This document shows positions 25,710 through 34,581 of a stretch of 51,279 bases of DNA, piece by piece (the first letter of the stretch is position 1; each line of letters begins with the position of its first letter). The DNA is from an uncultured Planctomycetaceae bacterium. Its GTDB lineage: Bacteria > Planctomycetota > Planctomycetia > Planctomycetales > Planctomycetaceae. The notes under the pieces are model-generated. The model saw only the letters and a list, made by a program, of their open reading frames with translations, was not told where the DNA came from and did not search any database. Made by a program: the position numbers and the translations under genes. The stretch is taken from NCBI GenBank assembly GCA_937916515.1, contig CALFSX010000222.1:1-51279 (forward strand). The letters run 5' to 3'.

Positions 25710-26366
25710 TTAGCTGGCACTTGCATCGTCGCTGGTTGAGGTCTTTGCCGCTGGTGATGTTTCGCCCTTGATCATGCGAGCGATGTTGCTGCGATGTCGC
25801 CAGATAATCAACAGTGGAATTGCGATAGCGAACAGCGTCAAAGACATCTGATCTTTCGAGTACGCAGCGTCGCCCATCAGCCACAACTGCACACATCCAA
25901 ACGTGATTGCCGCCGCCATCGAAGCCAGAGCGACAATTCGAGTAGTGCCGGCAATGACCGCAAAAACCAGGAACGCGATTCCAACTGCCTTGGGGGCCAG
26001 AATTAATACAACGCCCAACGCCGTTGCGACTCCCTTGCCGCCTCGCAGTTTCAGGTACACGGGGTACATGTGTCCCAGAATTGCGCAAATTCCGGTCGCT
26101 ACGGGCAAGTGCCAGTGCAGTGATTCCGGCTGATGATTAACGGCATACCAGGCGGCTCCCCAGGTAGGCAGCAGTCCTTTCATGGCGTCAAGAAACAGGA
26201 CAAGTCCGCCCCATTTCCACCCCAGAACTCGCCCCACGTTGGTAGCGCCGATGTTTCCGCTGCCGTGGTTGCGGATGTCGTCTTTTAGAATGGACCGGCC
26301 CAGCAGATAGCCGAAAGGAATTCCGCCGACCAGCAAGCCCATCAGGCAACAAATTAAGATAACCAC
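25710..26366 (-). CDS. plsY: Glycerol-3-phosphate acyltransferase PlsY
   Basis: 218 aa, slightly longer than usual because of a Ser/Thr/Lys-rich C-terminal tail. The three PlsY motifs are present: 'NHGSGNIGATNVGRVLGWKW', 'HMYPVYLKLRGGKGVATALG' and the C-terminal membrane-embedded segment with 'IWRHRSNIARM'. It uses acyl phosphate to acylate glycerol-3-phosphate, the first step of phospholipid synthesis, at the inner membrane. It is divergent from the P450 gene and convergent with the kinase gene. Confidence 0.95.
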   Translation of the reverse strand: MVILICCLMGLLVGGIPFGYLLGRSILKDDIRNHGSGNIGATNVGRVLGWKWGGLVLFLDAMKGLLPTWGAAWYAVNHQPESLHWHLPVATGICAILGHMYPVYLKLRGGKGVATALGVVLILAPKAVGIAFLVFAVIAGTTRIVALASMAAAITFGCVQLWLMGDAAYSKDQMSLTLFAIAIPLLIIWRHRSNIARMIKGETSPAAKTSTSDDASAS

Positions 26367-26579
26367 AAGTTACCAGTTTCAGACAAAGGGTTCTTTACGG
26401 CCACAGGGCTGCGACCGCTTACGGCAGTATGTTCGAATATTCAACGGTTTTCGGCAATTCAGAGATCATGACTGGTCGTAAAGTGAGAATTCGTCTACAA
26501 ACAGGCGTCTCGCAGCACGGAATGGGTTGCGTTGAATTGTTCAGCATTTTTCACTCACTTTCCATCAAGGACGATTGGA

Positions 26580-28019
26580 ATGAGTACTTTCGGATCTTTG
26601 CCCATATCTGCGGGTCTTTTGCCGGTGCGCCACGGCAATCTGCTGGACTTTCCTCAGGATCCGATTGCCTGCATGCGAAGCCTGCACGCCGAATTTGGCG
26701 ATCTGGCAGTCCTGGAAGATCAGGGCCAGCGAATCGCCTTCGTGTTTTCGCCGGAATATAATCGCCAGGTTCTTTCAGATCCCAACACCTACCTTTCGCA
26801 GTTCTTTGCGGTTCGAGGTGGACGTCGGTCTGCTCAACGGCGAGTCACATCCGGACTGCTGAGCATGAACGGGGCGGAACACCGTGAAAGCCGTCGCGTG
26901 ATGATGGACGTTTTCACCAAGCGAGTGCTGCCTCAATACCACGAAACAATCACTGAGATCACCGACGACCTGATGCAGGATTGGCAGGTTGGTCAGCAGC
27001 ATGACCTGAACACCGAAATGGTGCACTTCATGCTGAGAATGACCAGCGCTTTGTTGTTCGGAGTCAATGATGCACAGTACTCAGTCGAACTGGGAAACAA
27101 AATCGACGCCTGGGTGCGGCAGAATCACGAAGTCGGCATGGGGGCACTGGTATCTTCGCCCGAATTTTCTGATCGCTACGACCAACTGCTTAGCATGGCG
27201 GATGATCTGGAAGACAGCATCAAACAGATGTTCCAGAAGCATCGAACAGCCAACACTGAAAAACGTTCCGACGTATTAAGCCTGATGTTTCAGGCTCAGG
27301 CTTCAGAACAACAACTCAGCGACGAAAAGCTGGTGGGACACGCGACATTGACGTTTGCTGCGGCTCACCTAACAACCGCTCACACGTTTAGCTGGACACT
27401 GTTTCTGCTGGCACAGCATCCTGAAGTGATGCAGAAACTGGCTGACGAGCTGGAAAACAACACCACGGGAGATCACCCCAGTTTTGATGAACTGAAATCG
27501 CTTAGCTATCTTGAAGCCGTGATTAAAGAAAGCATGCGAGTGATGCCGGCGTCGTCGTATTCACAACGCATCAGCGCCATGCAAACCCAGCTTGGTCCAT
27601 TAACGCTGCCCGCTGGAACTCCGGTTATCTTCAGCCAGTTTATTACTCACCATCGAGAAGACCTGTTCAAAAACCCTGACGAGTTTCGTCCGGAACGCTG
27701 GGCCAGTATTTCTCCCGGTGCTTACGAATACCTGCCTTTTGGAGCTGGCCCCAGAATGTGCATCGGTGCTTCTTTGGCAATGGTTGAACTTCGAACAGTG
27801 CTGGCCGTCATTCTGAAACGCTTTCACTTTCAGGCCGTGGCGAATTCTGAAGTGAATGGACGTGTGATCTCCACAATGTTGGGGCCAACCAGCAGCATCG
27901 ACGCCGTTTTGCACAGTGCGGATGTCGTGCCAGACGCAGTTCCAGTTTATGGATCTATTCACGATCTGGTGAAGATGCCAGCTTCGACAAAACCAATCGC
28001 GATTCGTCGAGCTGCCTAG
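26580..28019 (+). CDS. Cytochrome P450
   Basis: 479 aa from the ATG at 26580, chosen because AAGGA lies upstream; an in-frame ATG at 26532 is less likely. Heme-binding loop 'FGAGPRMCIGASLA' with Cys394, ExxR as 'KESMR' (Glu317, Arg320) and PERF region 'FRPERWAS' are intact. The I-helix reads 'FAAAHLTTAHTFSW' where (A/G)GxxT is usual, so oxygen activation may differ or the Thr265/Thr266 pair may serve. No membrane anchor is seen, so the protein is soluble. P450s hydroxylate or otherwise oxidise lipids, terpenes or polyketides; no redox partner is adjacent. The stop codon TAG lies at the first bases of repeat A copy 3. Confidence 0.92.
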   Translation: MSTFGSLPISAGLLPVRHGNLLDFPQDPIACMRSLHAEFGDLAVLEDQGQRIAFVFSPEYNRQVLSDPNTYLSQFFAVRGGRRSAQRRVTSGLLSMNGAEHRESRRVMMDVFTKRVLPQYHETITEITDDLMQDWQVGQQHDLNTEMVHFMLRMTSALLFGVNDAQYSVELGNKIDAWVRQNHEVGMGALVSSPEFSDRYDQLLSMADDLEDSIKQMFQKHRTANTEKRSDVLSLMFQAQASEQQLSDEKLVGHATLTFAAAHLTTAHTFSWTLFLLAQHPEVMQKLADELENNTTGDHPSFDELKSLSYLEAVIKESMRVMPASSYSQRISAMQTQLGPLTLPAGTPVIFSQFITHHREDLFKNPDEFRPERWASISPGAYEYLPFGAGPRMCIGASLAMVELRTVLAVILKRFHFQAVANSEVNGRVISTMLGPTSSIDAVLHSADVVPDAVPVYGSIHDLVKMPASTKPIAIRRAA

Positions 28020-28146
28020 CAAGGGCTTCGCCCTTGACCCGCTGGCGTGGCGTGCGAGAGCACGTGGATCGTTCTAATCGCCGAGCCGCTCCGTTGTCGC
28101 TGTATCGAAAACGCGAGCAGCGGGCGGATCATTTTGAGTAAGATTT
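28016..28146 (+). repeat. Family A repeat, copy 3 (contains the P450 stop codon)
   Basis: The element starts CTAGCAAGGGCTTCGCCC; its TAG (28017-28019) is the stop codon of the P450 gene. It runs through 'GCCGAGCCGCTCCGTTGTCG' to 'CATTTTGAGTAAGA'. The hairpin arms CAAGGGC/GCCCTTG begin next to the stop (with GCAAGGGC here) and could aid termination, though there is no T run. Confidence 0.85.
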
Positions 28147-28178
28147 ATTGGAAAACGCCAAGCCAAGATCAGCCTGGA

Positions 28179-28205
28179 TCAGCCGCAGGGCGTTAGCCCC
28201 GGTTC
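28179..28205 (+). repeat. REP-like GCCGCAGGGCGTTAGCCCC motif, single unit
   Basis: An imperfect palindrome (agggcgttagccccggtt) also found at 40573-40643 as a facing pair and at 41929-41953 as a single unit. Confidence 0.65.
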
Positions 28206-28375
28206 TCTTTCCGTACTTCGCATAGACTGCGGCTAGCGCCGTGCGGCTGATGTCGTTATTCGTCACGCGGCAAGAATACAGGAAATGGGATGGCACCTGG
28301 CGCTGTCTAACTCAAACAGCAGTCGATTTTACCTTCATCAATCGGTTGCAACAGACGTGGGAAAGCGATTTTTCG

Positions 28376-28873
28376 ATGCCGGAACGCAGCGACGAAGAAG
28401 TGACCGCATGGCACGAAGCGGGCCATGCCTTTGTGGCCGTGTATCTGGGCGGCGACGTGCAGTCGTTATCGATTGACCCCGATTGGGACGATGGCCCTCA
28501 AAGATTCGGTGATACCACCGTGCATTGGCAGGCCGGTCGATTTACAGAACAGCAGCTGAGGGAAAATGCGGTGCTGGTTTGCCTGGCTGGCCCGGTTGTG
28601 GAAATGCTTCACAAGGGAGACGAGTTCCACCCAGCGACGGTTGCCGAGTGGTCTCAGGATTGGCGGATGGCGTGGCAGGCCGCAGACTTCATTCTCAACC
28701 AACAGCAGCGGATGACGTTTCTGGAACAGGTTACAAAAGATCTGTACCGAATTCTGTCGCAGTCAAACCACTGGGCGGCCATTGGCGCACTGGTTGACCA
28801 TTTGCTGGCCTATGAAGTGATGGAAGGCGAAACCGTTCACGAAATTGTGGCGGAATGGGTGAGCGTACGCTGA
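28376..28873 (+). CDS. Small HEAGH (peptidase M41-like) protein
   Basis: 165 aa from the ATG at 28376; the frame is open 45 codons further up to 28241, but the sequence there is unlike a conserved domain and overlaps a repeat-bearing region. 'DEEVTAWHEAGHAFVAVYLG' at residues about 6-25 carries the HExxH zinc site as found in the FtsH (M41) peptidase domain, followed by 'LRENAVLVCLAGPVVEML', which parallels the 'I...LAGRAAE' helix of FtsH. There is no AAA ATPase domain and no membrane segment. It could be a stand-alone zinc protease or an inactive relative; the third metal ligand cannot be assigned by eye. Confidence 0.72.
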   Translation: MPERSDEEVTAWHEAGHAFVAVYLGGDVQSLSIDPDWDDGPQRFGDTTVHWQAGRFTEQQLRENAVLVCLAGPVVEMLHKGDEFHPATVAEWSQDWRMAWQAADFILNQQQRMTFLEQVTKDLYRILSQSNHWAAIGALVDHLLAYEVMEGETVHEIVAEWVSVR

Positions 28874-29094
28874 TTTGCTCACAACCTGGCCGCGACTAAA
28901 TCGACAGTTTGCACAACTGGTGCCTGAGCAGCCGAAATCGCCGGACTTGGGGTTCCATTGACGCCGGAAATCGGTTCTTCACCGCTCACCATCACGCCAG
29001 TTTCATCACCCGACAAAACTGGTGATGAGAAAAGTCACCAGGTGATTGGCTTTCCACGATTGTTCAAAGCGGGCCATTGAAGCCATGTTGCTGA

Positions 29095-30078
29095 TCACAG
29101 ATCCCGCTGCAGTCGTTTCAGGCCTTCTTCCATGCTTACGATGGGAGTGAATCCGAAATCGCGGATGGCCGCGTTGATGCTGTAGCTGTGCGATCCTGCC
29201 AGTTGAGCGGCCACAAAGCGAGTCATCGGTGGTTCGCCGGAAAGCCGCAGCCACTTCCACGCGGCTTCCATCGTGCTTCCAATGCGATGGGCGGCGGCAT
29301 ACGAAATCGACTTCTTCACCGGAGGCAGATTCGCCAACGTCAGCAGTTGATCGATCCACTGCCAAAGGTTCACTGCGTCGGGTTCATTGATGAAGTACGG
29401 CTTTCCTGCGGCGGCTGTTGAGTTTCGCAGCGATTCTTCCACTTGAATATGAGCGGCAGCGGCGTTTTCCACGTTCACCACGGACACAACATTTGTGCCG
29501 TCTCCCACGCGTCGCAGTCGTCCGGATTTGGCTTTGGCGATGAGTCGAGGAATGAGATGGTTGTCTCGACGCCCCCAGATCAGATGAGGTCTTAGTGAAG
29601 TTGTTCGCAGCCCGTTAACATCATTCGCTGCCAGTACGGCTTGCTCGCCCAGAGCCTTGGAATGAGGATAGTGGCATAGCCAGTTGGTGGGATACGGCAG
29701 CGATTCGTCGGCGTCGATGTGGTCATGTCCGTCGAACACAACGCTGGGCGAACTGGTGTAGATTAACCGCTGAACATTTTGCTGCTGACAGGCGGCCACA
29801 ACATTTTGAGTGCCAACCGTGTTGGTGGAATGATAGCGTTCCCAGGGCCCCCAGATGCCGGGTACGGCGGCGACGTGAAAGACGGCATCGATGTTTGCAC
29901 ACGCCCCGCTAACCGCAGCAAAATCGCTTAAATCGCCGTTGAGGACTTCCACATCAAGCTGTTTTAAAGCTGGATAGTTGCTTCGACAGAACACTCGCAC
30001 ATCGTGCCCGTTGCCACGCAACTGTTCGACGATGTACAGCCCCAGAAACCCGCCTCCTCCAGTTACCAGCATTCGCAT
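29095..30078 (-). CDS. NAD(P)-dependent reductase, 3beta-HSD / OleD-like (extended SDR)
   Basis: 327 aa. The N-terminal 'MLVTGGGGFLGLYIVEQL' is the extended-SDR dinucleotide motif, 'IYTSSPSVVF' holds the active-site Ser region and 'YPHSKALGE' the catalytic YxxxK. Overall similarity by pattern is to 3beta-hydroxysteroid dehydrogenases and to OleD, the 2-alkyl-3-oxoalkanoate reductase of olefinic hydrocarbon synthesis. No oleA, oleB or oleC gene is in the window, so the OleD role is only a possibility. It is transcribed alone toward 28873. Confidence 0.85.
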   Translation of the reverse strand: MRMLVTGGGGFLGLYIVEQLRGNGHDVRVFCRSNYPALKQLDVEVLNGDLSDFAAVSGACANIDAVFHVAAVPGIWGPWERYHSTNTVGTQNVVAACQQQNVQRLIYTSSPSVVFDGHDHIDADESLPYPTNWLCHYPHSKALGEQAVLAANDVNGLRTTSLRPHLIWGRRDNHLIPRLIAKAKSGRLRRVGDGTNVVSVVNVENAAAAHIQVEESLRNSTAAAGKPYFINEPDAVNLWQWIDQLLTLANLPPVKKSISYAAAHRIGSTMEAAWKWLRLSGEPPMTRFVAAQLAGSHSYSINAAIRDFGFTPIVSMEEGLKRLQRDL

Positions 30079-30150
30079 CAGATCGGGGCTTGTTGGTTTA
30101 GCCGCTTAGCGACGGCATGTATCACGAATGTCAGACACCAATCGTCCAAC

Positions 30151-30212
30151 ACGTAGGGCCGGTTCCCACCGGCCAAACATTCAGCAACGGCCGGTAGGAA
30201 CCGGCCCTACGT
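30151..30212. repeat. REP-like facing pair, family B (GTAGGGCCGGTTCCCACC)
   Basis: Two inverted units, gtagggccggttcccacc and its reverse complement, separated by about 20 bases, in the gap between the reductase and DsbD genes. Other copies are at 40355-40415, 40948-40973 and 42010-42069. The pair could form a long stem, as BIMEs do. Confidence 0.8.
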
Positions 30213-30227
30213 TCAGGCAAGCAAATT

Positions 30228-32774
30228 CTAGTTGGTGTGGAAGTTGTTTTGCGAAACCGTCGCCGTTGTCTTGTTGGCTTCTTTTCGGCCCTGCTCCCAC
30301 TTGGCAACGCCGGATTCAATGAACCTGGCAAAGTTGTCGGCGCTTTGTACTCCACCAACGGTCGCCAGAATTTCTTTGCCGTCTGGCGAAACAATGGCGT
30401 AAGCGGGCAAGGCAACACTTTTCAACCAGTTGCGTTGTAGATCCAGGTTACGCGCCAGCAAGCGTTTACGTTCTTCGACGTTAGCCACAGGAACAGAGTC
30501 AGTATAAACCTGAACTCGTTCGAGCCCCTCGATCAGCGACTGAATCCGTGGCGTTGAAATGACCGTCTGTTCCATAACGCGACAGTTGTGGCACAACACA
30601 CCCGTGACATCAACAAAAATTGGTCGATCCGCTTCAGAAGCAGACACAACAGCTTCGTCAAAGTCCAGAGAAAACGGCAACCCTTCGTGTTCTCGTTGTG
30701 GAGCAAAGGCTGCGATCTGTTTCCAGATAATTCCTTCAGGTGCCTTTTCTCCCAACAGCCCGATTCCCATGTAGGAAGCCAGGCCGAAGAAACAGATCGC
30801 CATCAAACAGCGAACCGGTCCGATCACTCCTCCCGGAGAATCATGGGGCAGGCGGAACAATCCCAGAAGATAGGCTCCAGTTACCGCGGCAATCGCAATC
30901 CAGGCACCAACGACCAGCGAAAAATCCAAAAGCTGCGGCTTCCCGACACCGCCGAATCCAATGTCGGCGATGCTTAGAAACTTCATAACGATGGCCAGTT
31001 CCAGCAGTCCCAGAGTCACTTTAACGCTGTTCATCCAGCCACCGCTTTTCGGCAGCTTCTTCAGCATGGAAGGAAACAGAGCCAGCAGGAAAAAGGGCGA
31101 CGCAAATGCCGTCGAAAACGCGATCATGCCAATAATCGGCTTCAAGAAAGATCCCCCGGCGGCAACTACCAGCAGCGAGCCCACAAAGGCGAACGTGCAG
31201 GTGAAGGAAACCAGAGTGAATGTCAACGCCATAAACAGCACTCCGGCAACTCCGCCGGAATCCTGCTTCTTGGAAGACCACGTCAGTAACCACGAGGGAA
31301 TTCTGATTTCAAACATTCCCAGCAGCATCAGTGAAAACACAATAAAGATGGCGGCAAACGCCAGGTTCAGCCAGCGATTGCCCGCCAGCGTCGGCAAAGC
31401 GGTTGGCCCCACAAGCACGGCCACTGAAAGTCCCAGAACCGTGAATGCTCCGATGATGCCCAGGCAGTAAATCACCGCCAGCTTTAATGTGGAACCCGGG
31501 CGGTCTTCGCCCTGTTTCAAAAAGTAGCTGACGGTAACGGGGATCATTGGGAATACGCATGGCGTCAGTAGCGACAGAAAGCCAGCACTGACGGCAGACA
31601 GGATGAAAGGCATCAACCCAGCCAGTGACAGCGGTGTACCTGAACCATCATCCGCAGCATCCCCGGATTCAGGATCTGTGGCAGTTCCTGCAATTGCAAT
31701 CAGGTTTGTGTTGTCAGAACCGTTCAGGCCCACTGCAAAGTTGACGGTTGTGGGGTTCAGGCACGACTTGTGAGTACACACCTGAAAATAGATTGAACCT
31801 TCAACGTAAACGGCGTCGTCGGTCAGTACGAACTCCCGATTCCAGGTAACTTTGTCGTAATGCGATTCCAGAATTGTGTCTGGCAGCGGCGTTTCAATTT
31901 TTGGTTCAGGCGTGGCGACAAAGTTCTTCCACGATTCTTCCAGTCCCTTTGTTCCGGCCAACGTAATCTTTGTGGGAACTCCACCCAGCGTTTCCGGATC
32001 CATGGTGATGGAATACGTGTGCCATGGTTGAGCGATCTCGGCTGTGATCGAAAGAGTCACATATTCGCCAGCCTTTGCATCGGCGGGCGACAGCGACACC
32101 GTGTAACGAATCGGCGATTCCTTCACGTCGGCAGGCAGGTCCAGTTTTGGCACAACAACCTGGGTGGCCCCAACTTGAGCACCGGTGGCAGTTGCGATTT
32201 CCGGCTGAGCCGCGACTGACGTTCCCGCAGGCAGGCTGCCTGGCTGATAACCAGCGGGCATCGACGCGGTAAACTTCTCCGGAGGTTGAATCGGATAGCA
32301 CGAACCACCTTCTCCCGAAGAACAGTACATCCCTTCCAAAGAACCGGAAATCTTCAAGTCAGCTTGAACCGGCCCCAGGTTATTCTTGATTCGTTGAGTC
32401 CAAGTGGCCTTGCCAAAGAATTTCTCGATCGCCCCAAGATACTGGTCATTAACCTTCTTGGGTTCTCGATCCGCCTTAATTCCGCCAACGGCTTCGAAGC
32501 CATTGGGGGCAGATAAAGCGATCTTTGTGGCTGCACCGAAGGCTGGATTGGTCGAGTAAATGTAGTGGTTTGGCGGAAGCACCACTGTTACCTGCACGTC
32601 CACAGATGAGGCATCAACGGGGATTAAGACCGCCGATATGGAAATGCCCGTGTTTTCTGATTCACCGCCGAAACCTCCACCATTTCCTAAGAAGTCGGGA
32701 AATCCATTCTGAGCAGACGCTGGGTTCAGGGAACTCAGGCAGCAAAGCAGCAAAACTGTGGAGATTCGAAACAT
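30228..32774 (-). CDS. Thiol:disulfide interchange protein, DsbD family
   Basis: 848 aa from the ATG at 32774, which gives the signal peptide MFRISTVLLLCCLSSLNPASA; an in-frame ATG at 32801 is less likely. Two N-terminal DsbD-alpha-like domains (about 50-175 and 215-345) precede eight or so membrane helices (about 385-670) with the redox Cys pair in 'LLTPCVFPMIPVTVSYFL' and 'SFTCTFAFVG', as in the DsbD beta domain. The C-terminal thioredoxin-like domain has 'VTGVLCHNCRVMEQTV' (CHNC active site). DsbD carries electrons from cytosolic thioredoxin to periplasmic partners, including c-type cytochrome maturation, which fits the many heme proteins of this genome. Two alpha domains are more than the single one in E. 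coli DsbD. Confidence 0.92.
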   Translation of the reverse strand: MFRISTVLLLCCLSSLNPASAQNGFPDFLGNGGGFGGESENTGISISAVLIPVDASSVDVQVTVVLPPNHYIYSTNPAFGAATKIALSAPNGFEAVGGIKADREPKKVNDQYLGAIEKFFGKATWTQRIKNNLGPVQADLKISGSLEGMYCSSGEGGSCYPIQPPEKFTASMPAGYQPGSLPAGTSVAAQPEIATATGAQVGATQVVVPKLDLPADVKESPIRYTVSLSPADAKAGEYVTLSITAEIAQPWHTYSITMDPETLGGVPTKITLAGTKGLEESWKNFVATPEPKIETPLPDTILESHYDKVTWNREFVLTDDAVYVEGSIYFQVCTHKSCLNPTTVNFAVGLNGSDNTNLIAIAGTATDPESGDAADDGSGTPLSLAGLMPFILSAVSAGFLSLLTPCVFPMIPVTVSYFLKQGEDRPGSTLKLAVIYCLGIIGAFTVLGLSVAVLVGPTALPTLAGNRWLNLAFAAIFIVFSLMLLGMFEIRIPSWLLTWSSKKQDSGGVAGVLFMALTFTLVSFTCTFAFVGSLLVVAAGGSFLKPIIGMIAFSTAFASPFFLLALFPSMLKKLPKSGGWMNSVKVTLGLLELAIVMKFLSIADIGFGGVGKPQLLDFSLVVGAWIAIAAVTGAYLLGLFRLPHDSPGGVIGPVRCLMAICFFGLASYMGIGLLGEKAPEGIIWKQIAAFAPQREHEGLPFSLDFDEAVVSASEADRPIFVDVTGVLCHNCRVMEQTVISTPRIQSLIEGLERVQVYTDSVPVANVEERKRLLARNLDLQRNWLKSVALPAYAIVSPDGKEILATVGGVQSADNFARFIESGVAKWEQGRKEANKTTATVSQNNFHTN

Positions 32775-33137
32775 AGCAATATTCCGCGAACAGGGTCGCA
32801 TGAAGATAAGCGTGAGGACATCAGGCAGGATTCGCCGCGATCACATTAAGTTAAGTGTTCAATCGGCTTTATGACATTATTGCCTTGTTGAACCTTACTT
32901 GGAAAGCCAACAGCTTGAGAAGACCGCTTTAGATTCTTCTGCAGTGCCGCAACAAAGTGTCGTTTCTGCTGTCTGAAGCGCCATTTTCCGGGTTTTAACT
33001 GCGAAACATGCCGGTTGCAAGAAACCGGCCACAATCAATTTACGCTTGGTTGAGTCTGCCGATAAGTCCGGTCCGGCAATTTTCAGCCGAAAAGCAACCA
33101 TCTGTCGAAACCGCAGATTACCCACATTCACGCCCCC

Positions 33138-33400
33138 AAAGTAGCCATCACGCTCCGCCGTGATAAGCATCGCGTAACCAACGTGCCTGAAGATTGCGTT
33201 CGCGGCAAAAATAGAGTCGGGTTAAACGGGAAACACATCATTTCCCACCGCGCAACGTATATTGCGTTCGCTGCGATATGAGACTTGGCGCAACTCAACA
33301 CCCATCGAACGCTCAATCACCGTAGCCGTTCCGGACAACGTTAGGCCGTTGCAACAAGCCCCATCAGCGCGGCTCGTCACGGCGGAGCGTCACGGCTACT
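33138..33400. repeat. Family D inverted-repeat element (about 260 bp)
   Basis: The left end AAAGTAGCCATCACGCTCCG and the right end, whose reverse complement is AGTAGCCGTGACGCTCCG, face each other with about three mismatches in 25 bases. Each end contains the palindromic core TCACG-CTCCG-CCGTGA. The inner 210 bases code for nothing recognised. This is the form of a small non-autonomous element or of two facing REP units. Confidence 0.6.
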
Positions 33401-33434
33401 AAAAAAGCGACCGTGCTTTTGGCACGGTCGCTTT
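33401..33434 (-). terminator. Rho-independent terminator of fae
   Basis: Hairpin arms aagcgaccgtgc / gcacggtcgctt around TTTTG, followed on the minus strand by six T (plus-strand aaaaaa at 33401-33406). It lies 36 bases past the fae stop. Confidence 0.92.
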
Positions 33435-33469
33435 GATGATTTCCAACATGGCTGCTGACCGAAGTCAGA

Positions 33470-33967
33470 CTAGCCCTGATAGAACGGGTGAGACGCGGTG
33501 TCTCGCTGGTTCAGCATTTCGTCTGCTGATGGCTCGTTCTTCATAGCTCGTTCGATAGATTCTTTAGTCGCAGCGTAGTTGTATTCGTAGATCTTCTTGT
33601 CGTCTTCAGCCTGCCAGTGAATGAATACACCGCAAACGATAACAAGGTTTTCAGCCTGATCTTTAGGGATCACGCCAGACTTAACACAGTCAGCCACAGC
33701 GTCAGCAACAGCCTTCTGAGCCGGGCCGAACATCTGTACAGCCTGCTTAGCACCTTTGATGGTCACTTTTGTGATCATCACGGTGGATGGCTTAACAGCG
33801 ACGTTAGGAGCCATAACGGCCAGCAGATTGCTGTGACCCATTTTCTGGCTGGACAAAGCGTTAGCGAACGCGATGCCTACTGGGCCATTCTTGTCACCGA
33901 TCATCAGATCGATATGAGCGACTTCGTTACCTTCACCAACCAGCGATTCACCAATGTACATTGACAT
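33470..33967 (-). CDS. fae: Formaldehyde-activating enzyme (Fae)
   Basis: 165 aa, the full family length. 'GESLVGEGNEVAHIDLMIGD' includes the active-site His (His18 here); 'KVTIKGAKQAVQMFGPAQKA' and 'VFIHWQAEDDKKIYEYNY' are highly conserved Fae blocks. Fae condenses formaldehyde with tetrahydromethanopterin to methylene-H4MPT in the cytosol. Planctomycetes are one of the few bacterial phyla with the H4MPT-linked C1 pathway, which supports both the call and the taxonomic placement. AAAAGGA lies 7 bases before the ATG. It is monocistronic with its own terminator; none of the other pathway genes (mch, mtdB, fhc) is in the window. Confidence 0.96.
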   Translation of the reverse strand: MSMYIGESLVGEGNEVAHIDLMIGDKNGPVGIAFANALSSQKMGHSNLLAVMAPNVAVKPSTVMITKVTIKGAKQAVQMFGPAQKAVADAVADCVKSGVIPKDQAENLVIVCGVFIHWQAEDDKKIYEYNYAATKESIERAMKNEPSADEMLNQRDTASHPFYQG

Positions 33968-34202
33968 TCCGGATCCTTTTCGAAATCAGCAACACCCGCG
34001 CGGGCGGAACGTTCTGATCACCACGCGATGCGCGGCAGTTGAGTTTGTATAAACGGGGAAACATCTTCTTCGGCAGGTCGTCCGTCCGAAATGAGCGCAG
34101 AGCCCCTCCTGAGCACGAAGCATCGCGACTTTCAATCGAATCTTCAAGCGTCCGCGAGATCCCATTCGGTACTGTCCCGATTTTCCTGGCATCGATTGAC
34201 GC

Positions 34203-34382
34203 TTATGGCTGTTGGGTTGTTGTTTCTGTCGGGGCAGAACCAGTTTCTGTGGATTCGGCGTCCACCGCAGCTGGCTCATCCATAGGGGCGACCGAACGTA
34301 TTTCGCTGCAACCGCTGGCCAACCCCAGCATAGTCAGAAGCACGGAAACGAACGCAAAACGCTTTAGAAAACAAGCTTTCAT
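34203..34382 (-). CDS. Small lipoprotein (59 aa)
   Basis: MKACFLKRFAFVSVLLTMLG is a positively charged then hydrophobic signal segment, ending in the lipobox LASGC (Cys25). The mature part is only about 35 residues, rich in Ala, Glu and Thr (DEPAAVDAESTETGSAPTE), typical of small surface lipoproteins with no enzymatic domain. It lies upstream of fae on the same strand, separated by about 235 bases, and next to repeat A copy 4. A weak GGTGA lies before the start. Antisense open frames cover this stretch but show no protein features. Confidence 0.7.
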   Translation of the reverse strand: MKACFLKRFAFVSVLLTMLGLASGCSEIRSVAPMDEPAAVDAESTETGSAPTETTTQQP

Positions 34383-34413
34383 TGTGATTTCACCAAACGA
34401 ATCAAGTGTCGAA

Positions 34414-34552
34414 TTAGAGTCTTACTCAAAATCATGCGATCACGGTGCACGCGTGTTGGTCGTAGCGACAGTGGAGCGGCTCGGCGATTCGAACGTCCCA
34501 TGTCTTCCAGCCAACCACGCCACCAGGTCAAGTGCGAAGCCCTTGTTAGGCT
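34414..34552 (-). repeat. Family A repeat, copy 4 (full length, inverted)
   Basis: It runs TTAGAGTCTTACTCAAAATC ... GACAGTGGAGCGGCTCGGCG ... CTTGTTAGGC. One base of the 5' hairpin differs (GTGC for GGGC). Oriented like copy 2. Confidence 0.85.
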
Positions 34553-34581
34553 TCTTAAAACAGCGAAGTTGTTCACGTTTT

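Larger units (their letters stand above)
32775..33469. other. Intergenic region with inverted repeat pair and terminator
   Basis: It holds inverted 25-base repeats at 33138-33164 and 33376-33400 (family D) and the fae terminator. Short minus-strand frames at 32846-33316 begin inside the repeats and show no domain, so they were not called. Confidence 0.5.

Noticed and set aside
29095-30078. Part of an ole (olefin) cluster
   Set aside because: The reductase is OleD-like, but no thiolase, alpha/beta-hydrolase of OleB type or OleC ligase is adjacent.
30151-30212. Rho-independent terminator
   Set aside because: The facing GC-rich units could form a stem, but there is no T run, and the same pair recurs away from gene ends.
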